Origin: Helopsaltes ochotensis
Lineage: Eukaryota; Chordata; Aves; Passeriformes; Locustellidae
Direction of reading: 5' to 3'
Length of the DNA: 64,000 nt
Assembly (NCBI GenBank): GCA_013400155.1
Contig: VXBM01000668.1
Span: 67,675 to 131,674 of the forward strand
The notes below the pieces were generated by a model. It was not told the origin of the DNA, did not search any database, and saw only the letters and a list, made by a program, of their open reading frames with translations. Position 1 is the first letter of the stretch. Every line of letters starts with the position of its first letter. The position numbers were made by a program, and so were the translations under genes. Shown here piece by piece: positions 12,616 through 24,600 of this stretch.

Positions 12616-15600
12616 GTAAGTGATAATTTCAAACTCCAATAATTAATTGCTATATTGTGTCCACAAACATAATGCTAATTTTCATGTTTCTAATTATGAA
12701 TCACTTCCCCCATTAGTGCAGTAAAAATAAGGGTCAAGTTCTTGAGTTCTACTGAGCAGGCATGTTTTCCTTGATAGAAGAACTGATTTTTTTTTTTTTT
12801 TTTTCCTTATCTGCTGCCTGTGTATTTCTGGTTTTGCTATTTTTGTCTGATTACAGCAGATTATCAGACTAATAAATACACTTAATAACAGTGACTACTG
12901 TTAAAAGTGACACAGTCTGTAGGCAGAAAAAAAGTCCTGGTGAGATTTTACAGGAAGGTCATTCATTTGTGTTTTTTGTGAGACTGTAAGTACAGGAAAG
13001 GTAGTGATGGGCTGCAATGAGTATAAGAGATTAGTGGTAAGGATTAGCATGTAGTCTTTTTGGAATTCCCTTGTAAATCTCCTTATCCAAGTGTTATTTC
13101 TAACTAAAATGAAGCCTTGTCAATATTTTAAATAAATAATAATTGTTCTTGTGTCCTGTCCAGTTTGTTGTTTCTGTAGTATTGCAATTGAAAGAGGTTG
13201 TAACTTGTGAGAAATAATTTTGTGACAATCCACTGCTCTATGATGTTGCTGATGCTGGACATGTATTTTGTTTTGATGTCAAGCACATGGGACTACCATT
13301 TCAGTATTTTTTCCTAGAGATTGCAGCTGTAATCTTCATTTTTTGAATTCTTTAAATACAATGATTTCTCAAAAGCTGAAGTAGCTTCTTTACCTTTTTG
13401 CTTAGAACAGAAGTTTGATTTATACTTTAGTGGTCTAAAGTGTAGAGACTAGCTACGTATAGAAACATGCAGTTTCTTAAACCAACCTTTATATGAAGTT
13501 GTCTTCAATTTTCTTTCAATTTTCATGGCTCCTCTTGCCCTGAGACTACTTGGTCATGACTTCAGAAACCTGGATCATGGGAGTCTGTGGTTTGAAAGGA
13601 AATAATTTAGTGCATTATCAAAAATACATGCCCCTATTTTAACTTATATGTTTCTTGTCAGGCTTTTCTTTTTTCCTGTGTGTACAGTATTAGGGATTGA
13701 GGTCACTGTTTCAAATGCACAGTTGAAACTTCTTAACCTGTTAGCAACAGTTATTTTTGGATATTAAACATGGGCTAAAAGGACAGTACTACTGTAAGTA
13801 CTAAATACTAATCACAACAGTAAGAAGACTGAAACATGTTAACATTAAATGTCAAAGATTTCCGTATACTGCAATGAGAACTTGTTCTAAACTATACTTT
13901 TTTAAAAAAATGCCTATAATCAGAAACTGAGAATGACTAAGATTTACGGGGTTTTTTTTCTTGCAACTTGGGTACTTCTCTTTTGGAAGTCTTTGATAAA
14001 TGTACCTTTGACTTAACGCCTTTTATGTGTGGGTGTTACAGAAACACAGAGGGGTTAATTTTTGCTATTTAGGTATGCATGAAGAAGGTGCACAATGAAG
14101 TATTGAGATGGGTAATAGGATTTGAATGGCAGCTTCTATACTGTTTGGTGTTTATGCTGTTTATTCTCTAAATGAGAATTGGAAAACAAGGTCTGTAAAT
14201 TTTGTATGGCTTGATATCCAAGCATTGCTCCCACTGAACTAGTATCAGGAAAAAAAATACTGCAGCTCAGCTCTACAGCAGAGAACTTCTGGTTTGATTA
14301 ACTCTGCAGACCAATAATATCACCAGATGGTGAGCCACAGCAAAGTTTGAAGGTACCAAATTATTACTGACCTTGTAAGCTTATAGAGTGGGGAATGAGT
14401 TGGGAAGATTGATAAATGACATATTCCTTAGAGTTCAGTAAGATCTGTGACATCATTTCTAAAATGTTTTGATTTTAGAGTTCTCTGTAGAATACAGGTA
14501 AAGGCATGTACATTACAGTATTGTACAGATGCTTAAAGAAACTGGTGGCTTTTCAAAGGGCCTTGTGTGGCCAAGGAGATCATGTGACTATGAGGAACAT
14601 ACAAAAATTTAGGTGCTAAGAAATGTTAAATTTAATTAGAAAATCAATAATAAATTGTAGAAGTAGTCTAAAATTACCTGATTCGGGGTTGTTAGGATAG
14701 TTGTGTTAGCGGATATTAAAAATCACCAAGGTTAGATATTAATGTCTGAGAAGAAAATAATCTCAAGGGTAAGACTGGCAACTAAATGGTATTGTGGTTT
14801 ATTCCCTTCCAGCTGCCAAGCCCTACACAGTTACTTGCTCACTCCCCACCAGCAGAATCAGGGAAAGGAGTTGGAAGAGTAAAATCTGAAGGCTCATGTC
14901 TTGAGGCAAAGACAGTTTAATAGGGAAAACAAAATTCGTGCACACAAGCAAAGCAAAACAAGGAATTCATTCAGTACTTCCCACAGGCAGGCAGGTGGTC
15001 TCTGGAGAGCAGGGCTCCATCATGCCTAATGGTGACTTGGGAAGACAAGTCACTCAAAATGTCCCCTCTTCCTTCTTCTTCCCCCCTTCATATACTTTAT
15101 ATTCTGAGCATGGTGTCATATAGTCCAGAATCTCCCTTTGATCAGTTGGGGTGACCTCTCCTGGCTGTGTCTCCTCCCAGTCTCACATGCATCCCAACTT
15201 CCTCACTATTGTAGCAGTGCAAAAGGCAGAAAAGGCTTTGGCTGTAAGCTCTGCTCAGCAGTAACAAAAACATCTTGATAGTATCCTTCCTGTATTCAAC
15301 ACAAATCTAAAAGATAGATAGCCCTGTTCTTCACACTGTGAAGAAAATTCTATCCCAGCTGAAATCAGCACAAGCACAGAACTAATAAAATCTTCAGTAG
15401 TTTCCTGGTGATGTGGGAAGTCAAATGAAAGGAGAGTGTTTGTAATGTATGACAAGTATGAGCAGGGAATTTTCTTAAGTAAGGAAGATGTTACTAGAAA
15501 CACAAACTGGGAGGCTGTTAGTGTAACTAGGTATGTGAATTGTAGTTTACTTGGCTATTGACAAACTTCAATTCCGTTATCTATAGACAAGTTTGTTTCA

Positions 15601-18600
15601 AAGGTATGAAAATATTTTAATAGCAGTAAACTTACAGGTTTTGCTTATAATATGCAGGAAAGTGGACAGCTAGTGAAAAATGAGTATTTTATCAAAGACA
15701 AGGAAGCAGAGTGGGGAGTCCTGTTGCAAAACTAATGCAAGCTAGAGAAAGTCACTGTCATTTTTCTGATTTTAAAAGTGCACGTGGGGATCAGTGAGTC
15801 CTTTGCCCAGAATCCATCTGCTACTCATGATAAGGACCCTGTAGCATTAAATCCCACCACCACTCTGGCCAGGACTGTCTGGATGTGGGTATCTGTGGAG
15901 TTCACTTAAGTAGTCTGCCTGAAGCTGTAACCAAGTTGTTTGTGGTGGACAGCTGACAACATGGATGATCCTTTCAGCATAGAAAAAGTCACATGTTGTT
16001 TATCTCCCTGAAAGATACAATCAGTTTTTAGAGTTCCTAGGTACTCTAATAATGTTGCAGAATATACTGCAAGAGGATGGATTTTTTCAGGTACACTGGA
16101 AGAGCTTTTGTTGTCAGCATGACACATTCTGATTTTTTTTCCCTGAGATTCAGACTAGTGTAGGAGCCAGTATGAGAACACTAAAAAGAAATAAAAAGCC
16201 TCTAGTGTTTTCTGGCTGTGCATGTTCACTCTTGCACTATCTGGTTGCCATATTTATCTTTCAAGAATGAGTAAATAACCTATATATATTAATTTTGAGG
16301 CAAGATAGCATCCAGAACAATAGCAGTGTTGTTCCTCAGCTGCAACAAGAAATACTGGAAAAAATACTTTAACACACACCAAGAGTCATATGCTGCTGTA
16401 AGAGGGCAGAGCTTAAAATAAAGTATGAAGTCTCGTATGTAAAGAGAAGTGGCCTTTAAAGCACAAATCCAATTAGTTTATTTTTATTATTATATTTTAG
16501 AGAGATCAAAGAGTGGAATTGTAATAGGCCTGTGTAAAGAATAGGAATGTGCTTATGAGGCAGCCACTGTACTTTTGTGGTCTTTGTACATCCAGGACAA
16601 TGGAGAAGTTCACCGCAAATTTCCTCCTTTGCTTTTTCCTAAAAAAAACAATTTAAAATGTTAGGATGCTTTAAGGTCTAAGTATGTGGCTTGCTCATTA
16701 CCACATCATTTTAAAATGGCTATACTGACAAAGTAATACAAATTGTTAGTAGGATTCTCTGCCGAAGTCATATTGTGTTACTTTCACTGAATTACAGAAC
16801 ATTCCTTGGTTCAGAAATGCCTTCACTTGTCAGCTATAGTGCTTGTGTGACAAAAGATCCTGACACATTTTGTGCCCAATTCCTAGGCACAGGGAGCTGA
16901 TTAAATAACGGTACTGTAGTAATGTGTAGTGTAGGATTGATTGGATTCACCAGAATTCAGCATGAGACTTTTGCGGGTGTTTTTTTTGTTTTTTCTTTTT
17001 TCCCACACACTAGAACAGGGTATCTGTGCTAAATGTGTATCCTGCTATGTCTGAGCATCGTAGTTTGTTTGGAACAGGACTCTGGAGCAGCTTTGACGGT
17101 AGTATGGCTGCTTGATAAGTGATACAAGAATATATATACTCTGTTTTGTTAAGCAGTGTGTTGCCACCATTTGATTTCTTCAAACATTGAAGAAAATTAA
17201 ATAAATACACTACCAATATTTTTATCTATAAGTATATATCACATTGAAATTACATTACTTACATGAAGAAAAATGAACCTAAAATTCTGTACTGATGTGT
17301 ACCCTTGTAAAGAATTATGTCGTAACAAATAGTACAAGCTGTTAGAAAATGTAGTCCTGAATTAGATGTCTTTTGAAAGATTCATTTTTATCTAAGGAGT
17401 TCTGCACTAATACTTCTGTTTTGTAACTAACCTCCCACCAATTTCAAGAATATGCTAGTTAGATTTTAATATTAGGTATACATTTAACTTCTGTAGCCAT
17501 AGATAGATAAAAAAGCAAAACTGCTGATATTTTTGGCTTCATTTTCACATTTAGGCTGTTTCTTGGATTTTTTTCCCCCACCAAGGTAGAGCTATAATGT
17601 CCAAACATTTTTGTGCTTGAAAGCTGATTTCATAAACTACTATTGGTAGTTTACTACTACAGTATTCTGATCTTCTTACTACTTTGTATTCTTCCCCTAA
17701 TTGATAAGGAATATGAGTCACGGATCTTATGCTAGAGGGATGCTACTGAATCTAGTTTTACTTTTTTTACTAAATACTTCTTGTCTTCCTAGACAGCTTG
17801 AACAGAGGGCTTTAGAGATCTAGAGGAGTTTGAAGAATTATGAACTCCTGCTTTTGTCTCTGAAATGAACCAAAATTTTAATATCTGGTCAGAAGAGACA
17901 GTTCTTTGATCATGGGCACATTGCATTCTAAACTGATAGATTCGTAAATGAAAATGGTAACACAATTGTAGGTTGCTTCATTTCTGCAGCCATGGAGGCA
18001 TAGTGTTTCATTTCTTCCCTTATTACCTCTCATTCTTAGTTAACTTCATTAGCAAAGGACCCTTTAGTAGTCAAGACATCACTATTCATAATTTTAGGAT
18101 TTTTTATGTGCTTGTAAAAACAGAAAAGATGGAGAAATACAAATTCAGTACTTTCTGTGCTAAAATCAAAGATTCATGAGACCACTTGATTACCAACCTT
18201 ATATTTTTTAACTTTGATTTTAATTTAAAAGAAAATTTATCTGGTGATCTGTGTTTCACATTAGAAAAGAGATTTTGTTTTGCTGTAAGAGAGATTCGAG
18301 TTGCAGAGGAAAAAAGAAAAGAGGTATAAACTTAAAAAGGAAAAATACTTGCATTTGCCAGCTTTAATTTCTGTTTTTTTAGTAAAAAATGCATTAATAG
18401 TTCTTGTTCCAGAAGAAGGCATATTTATTTGTTTGACAGTCTTATGTGTGTTTGATGTATATTATGAGAAGGATATGGAAGGAGGTATGAGTGGGAGAAC
18501 ATGCCGAAGGTATAATCAGGAGACTGCAAAGAACTCAGATTTTTATTTTATTAATGAATAAGGTATTCTTTGAAAACACAGGATTTGACAATTTTGTCAA

Positions 18601-21600
18601 ACCTCCCCACTCTGTGAAAAGAACTGTGTGTACTGCTAAAATTTTTGGTACCTGGATTGAGCTAACTGCATCTAATGAAAAGATACCTCTATGTGAATGC
18701 TTACCTATTTAAAACTTTCTCCAGATGGGTTATAGGCCTGGGCACTTTGTTGAGCTGTGAATTTGGAGTTGGTATTGTTGCCTTACGTGAAAAAACATTC
18801 ATCCATTCTCAGTGAGTTTCATTGGTAGAGGTTTTTAAGCAATCTAATATTTAAAGAGGTTTTTTTGTTTGGTTGGTTTTTTAGGTTTGGTGGGGTTTTT
18901 TTAATATTGATGTGAATGAGAAGCTTATTCATGTTTCCTGTAAAATAACAAATACCTGCAGAGGATGAGAGAGAATAATGTTCTCTTCTTGCATGGTTTG
19001 ATAAATTTTCATCTTAAGTTTGGGGAACTTTCTATGTTAACAACTTAGAAGTGCCCACTTTTCATCAGCAGTGCAGAAGTGCTCACATTCAACACACCTA
19101 AAAGTTGAAGCCAGTGTGTAACAGATAGCCAGATTGCTTTTTCACTATCAAACTTGTATGTTATATATTTGAGACATTGCTAAAACTACTTACTGCAAAG
19201 TAGTGGTTCAACTATGGCATAAATAATGACATTTGGTGTCTCTGAGGACTTCTAAATTTTGATCTATATTTGAGGTTTTGTCAAGAGTTCAGCTTCTGAA
19301 ATTTCACCTTATGATTGAAAAATACCATAGTTGACCCTGTACGTGGGATAGGAACAGTGAAAGTTTGGCAGTATCAGCAGTATCATGATGGAAATCTTTT
19401 TTCCTAATAAATAGTAGAAAACTAAGTTATGCGTGCTAATGAAAATTAAATGTAGTCTGTTTTTTTAATCAGTAACTGAACCCCTCCTGAATATAGCCAT
19501 TTCAATGAAAAACAGATTAGTTTAGCAGTGATTGCAGTGAAGTACATTTATAAACAGAGGTTGATGTGAACCAAATTAATGGTGATACTGCTTTAAAGTA
19601 AACTCTGATTAATCTCTTCCTGTTTCAGACTTGTACTATGGTGGAGAAGCCTTCTCTGTAGAGCAGCCACAGTCTTTTACTTGTCCTTATTGTGGGAAAA
19701 TGGGTTATACAGAAACATCTCTTCAAGAACATGTTACTTCTGAGCATGCAGAAACATCAACAGAAGTGGTAAGAAGCCTTAGAACTTGCATTCATGGTGG
19801 AAATATATTTTAAATAGTCTTATTTCTGAAAAATTGTCTTTCTATTCTTTCTTGAAGCATGTATTCATTTAAATGCTTTGTCAGAGGGGAAAGTACCTAC
19901 ATGTGAGAAAAACATCAGAATTCTTCTATGATTTACGGGTATTACAATATAATAAGCTTGCTTTCTTCTTTTAGAGTTTCTGTTTGTTGTCCTGATGTAG
20001 AGGCTGCCATGTTTAGGAGATCGTTATACTCTAAGACAAAATTTACAGAGTTCTCACAGTTATTCTGTCTAACTATGTCTCCCTTTTCATAATTAGTGTG
20101 TAATTGTTCTGCAAGCTTACAGCTATGCTGGTCTTTTGTAACTGTAAGACAGAGGAAGATGTGCAGATAGTTATGTTTTCTAACAGCTTTTTAAATGAAC
20201 CTCTTTATTTTATGCAGTGGGATTCTGTAATTGTTTTAAAACTATTCTTGTCAAAGCAGTAGCATTCCTAACCATTAGGAGACTAAATGGGGTTTAAAAT
20301 TCACTTCTTAAACAAGTTTCAACACAAATTATTTAATTGGAGATGTTAACTCCCTCTATCTTGATTGACTTTGGGAGTAGGAGAAACTGGGTTAGCAGTT
20401 CAGCAGAATGATATAGAGGGTTCTGTGGTAAACTGTTTTACCTTAGACCCCTAGGAAAAAAGTGATGCTTGAAGTAGATTACTCATCACTAATACATTGT
20501 GTGAAATTAGTTATAAATAGGTTCTCTCTTCTAATTTTCTAGTTTTCTTAATTTTCAAAGAATTCTGTGGAAGAAAATGAGTGACTCTTCAAACCTAATA
20601 AGGAACTTGGGTGAAGAGGTGATATGGAAGGGTGTTTGTTCACCTTTTTGGGGACTCAAAGGTGTTGTGATCTTTCTTCAAAACACGGGAAGTGTTTACA
20701 TCACAATCAGTTGCACTGTGGCATATTATTTAACTCAGTGACATACTGCCATTTTTACGGTCTCTCTAGTTTTTCTTAGGCTTTGCAGCTTTCAAACATA
20801 GCATCAACCATTGAAAGTTCTGCGTTTCAATGACTTTACTTTTTCTTTGGTGGCTTGGTATTGCAATTCTGATTTGCACCACTTGATGTCAGTGATCTCT
20901 TCCTAACACTGAGTGTTCACAGATCCCAGGTTTTTAAACTTGACATGTCCTTGTTTACAGTTGTGACTTCTAGAACCCCACACATAAAGCCTAAATTTGT
21001 GATTCTTGACAGCTGCTACTCTGGTGAATCCTGAAAGAGTTACATGTAAAAAAAAAAATCCCACAAAACTTTTCTTTTTATGCATCAGTCTGCAACACTG
21101 CTTTATCATTGTTCCAAACAATGATAAAGGACAATATTTTAATCCTTGAATGCAATTGTTACTGTTTGTGCTAAGTTTTGAATCTGGCATTTGTGATAAA
21201 TTTTTAGTGTACATTCACATAAAATTGTTTGGGTACTGCATCCTTACTTGGGATAGTGAAGGGCTACAAGACTAGTACAGAGGAAAATATTATGGATTCT
21301 CAGTGTTTGTGGCCTTTTTTGTTATAGGCTTTCAGACAATTACTTATGTTTAGATACTGAGCTTGTAGTTGTTTGAGTATCTCCTTCCAAAAAAGTGTTT
21401 TATTTCGGACATGTATTTTTAGGGATGTAAGGGAACTTTACAGGGACAGAATCATGTCTGTTTTAAAGGCTTTTCATCTACAGTTTTTCAAAGAATAAAC
21501 AAAAACCTTTTTTGTCTGTTAAATTTCGCCATTCTTATATTCAGCATGATGCAGAGAAAGTTTACTTTCGGCTGATTTTTCTCAGGTATAGGCATTGGTA

Positions 21601-24600
21601 AGTACAACAATGTTAGGTATCTGCAGACAGGAATCATAGGCTGAGTGAGGTTGAAAGAGACCTCTGGAGCAGGGCCATGTACAGCTGGTTGCTCAAGACC
21701 ATGTCTCGACACTTCTTTAATAGTGACTCCACAATGAACTCTCTGGTTCACTTATGCCAGTGCTCAGTGATCCTAACAGTGAAAAATGTTTCAGTGTTTC
21801 ATAATGTTTACGAGGAAGTTCGCTCCTTTGTTTGAATTTGTACCCACTGTCCCTCCTTCTGTCACTGAATGGCTCCATCGTCCTTTCAGGTTGCCTTCAG
21901 GTATTCATGGACATTCCTTAGATCCGTCCCCCATTACCCTACCCTTCTCCATGCTGAACAGTTCCATCTTCCTCAGCCTTTCCTCCATTCCTGTCTGTAA
22001 CCTTTTATTGAACTCTTCACAGTGTGTGCATGTGTGGAGCTGAGAACTGGGCATTGGTGCTGGGTGAAGGAAAAGGATCACAACCCTTGACCTGCTGGCA
22101 GCTCTCTGTTCTGTGTAGCCCAGAACACCACTGGCTTTCTTTGCTGCAAAAGCACACTGCTTGGCCTGTGGTCCACCAGGACCCCAGGTCCTTTGCTGCA
22201 AAGAAGTGTTCATACAACTGGCCTCCAGTGTGTGCTCATTCCTGGAGCTGTTCCTGCCCAGGTGCAAGACTTTGTACTTCCACTTCATGAGGTTCCTGTT
22301 GTCCCATTTCTTCAGTTTTTTTAAGGTCACTCTAAATGGCAGCACAGCTCCTCCTAGTTCTGTGTAATCAGCAAAATTCCCACTCATCACCACTCATCCA
22401 CTCGCTGATCTGAGCCCATCCACTGAGATAGTTTTCACTCCACCTCACTCTGCTTATCCAGCTTGAGCATCAATAACTTATCTTCGAGCATCCTGTGGGA
22501 GACAGTGTCAGTGGTCTTACTTGAAGTCCAGGTAGGCAATTTCCCCTACTCTTCAGTCATCTACTAGGCCAGACACTTCAGCATTGAAGTTTATGAAATT
22601 GGTCAAACATGTCTTCCCTTCTGTGAAGCCAGTGCTGACTACTATTGACTATTTTCTTGTCTTTAATAGTGCCTAAAAATAGTTAACGGTAATTTACTCA
22701 CTTTCCCAGGGATCAAAGCAAGATGACCAGCCTGTTGTTCCCTAAGTGCTCCTCTTTACTTGCATGTCTTTAAGATAGGAGTGAAATTTGCTTTACTCCG
22801 GTCCTCAGAGGCCTCATCCAGTCATCATGATTGTTCAGAGATAGAGAGAAGGTTCACAATGGCATCTGCCAGTTCCCTCATCACCTCTTGGTGCATCACA
22901 CCCATCAGAGCCTGTGGATTTAAGTATTCCAGTTCATGTAAGTATTCGGCAAAGTAATCCTCTTCCAGAAGGGGAATGTCTTCTCTACTTCAGACTCTAC
23001 CACTGCTCTCTGGGGACTGGAATTGCTAAAGACTAGTCTTGCCAGTAATGACCATAGCAAAGGAGGCATTCAGTACTGCAACCTCTTCTGTGTCCTGTGT
23101 AGCTAGGCCTCACATGTTTTGAGCAATGGACCCACATTTTCCCTAGTTATCTTTTTATTTCCTGTACACTTCTAGAAGACCTTCTTGGTACCATGGACCT
23201 TACTTGCCTGATTCAGTTCCATTTGGGCTTTAGCTTTGCTTGCATTGCCCTGTGATGCTCTGATAATGCTTATGGTAGGCTATGCTGTGGCTTACCCTCA
23301 GAGGGTAACCTCTGTATGTTTTCTTTTTGTGATTGAGTTTGTCCAAGTCTTGATCATCCATGTAGGCCTTTTGGCATTTTTTACCTGATGTCATATTCAT
23401 TAGGATGGAGAACTCTTGAGTTTGGGGATGAGTGGTCTTTCATTATTAACGGCTTTCTTGGGGCCCCTTTACTCTCCAGGTTCATACACCATGGGGCTCA
23501 TCTGAGCAGATATTTTAAGAGGCCAGAGTTTGTTTTGCTGACGTCCAGGGTCATGAGCTTGTTTTTCATCTTCTTCCCTGCTCTCAAGATCTTGAAGTGC
23601 ACCATGTCAAGGTCACTGCAGCCAAGGCTTTCTTTGACCCTCACATCCCGACTGAACCCCTCCTTGTTTGTAATTATGAAGTCCCATATAGTAGCTCTCC
23701 TTGTGTGCTCCCTTGTCACTTGGAGGAGGAAGTTACCCTGAGTGCACTCCAGGAACCTCTTGGAATGCAGTCACACTGTGTTGTCCTTCCAACAGATACT
23801 GGAGAGGTTGAAGACCTCTGTGAGGATCAAGTCCTGCATGTGGGAGGTAGCTGTCTATAGAGGGCCTGATATGTTTGTTCCTCGTGGTCAGGTGGCCTAT
23901 AGTAGACAACCCTTATAACATCCCCTTTACCTGTTCTCTTCTTAATTCCAACATGTAAGATCTCCATCAGGTCATCTTCCATCCAGACACTGCTTTTAGT
24001 GCACCTCAGCTGCTCTCTCACTTAAAGGGCAAGCCTCCCTTCCTGTTCCTGAAAGAGCCCTCTCCCTCTTCTAAAGAACCCATATAATGTATTTCTTCAC
24101 CCATATAATGTCCAGGGATAATGGTTAGAGTTGTAAGGCAGAGAAATCTGGGAATCAGTATAAAGATTGTTTTTGTTGGTGTTGAGGTTTCAGGTTGGTT
24201 GAACTGATAAAATGCAGTGTTCAGCTAGAAGTCTGCTAGCACTGTAAATAAAAAAAGATTTAGAAGACTTCATAAAATACCATATCTTCAGTCTTATTTC
24301 ATAATAGAGATGCAAGTTTTCTGCCATTGCATTGCAGCAGCTTTTCCTCACCTTTGGGAAGGCAGTAACTAGGCTTATTTTAGATGAATTGTAAGCAATA
24401 GGTTGTTAATACTTAAATGATAAAACTGGGGAGAGCTTTTTCTTGCAGTAATGAAATAGACAATCTGAGACAGTCTCAATGTCCCTGTTCATCCTCCAAG
24501 ATCCCAGTGACTCTTTTTGAGGTTACATAAGTGCTGTCACTTAAAGTGGTTACTTTGTATGTAAATGGGAAAGTAGTGGTAATAAAAGCACTGTTCTGGA

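Noticed and set aside
12451..12639. A 62-codon frame antisense to the ZZ-finger exon
   Set aside because: Shadow of KCMF1 exon 2; the + strand translation is unmistakable.
14938..15123. A 61-codon + strand frame
   Set aside because: It lies entirely within the solo LTR and is antisense to it.
21905..22393. A 162-codon frame on the - strand
   Set aside because: It is a remnant of CR1 reverse transcriptase with frame breaks, not a host gene.
23388..23860. Frames of 117 and 87 codons on the + strand
   Set aside because: They are antisense shadows of the decayed CR1 endonuclease region.
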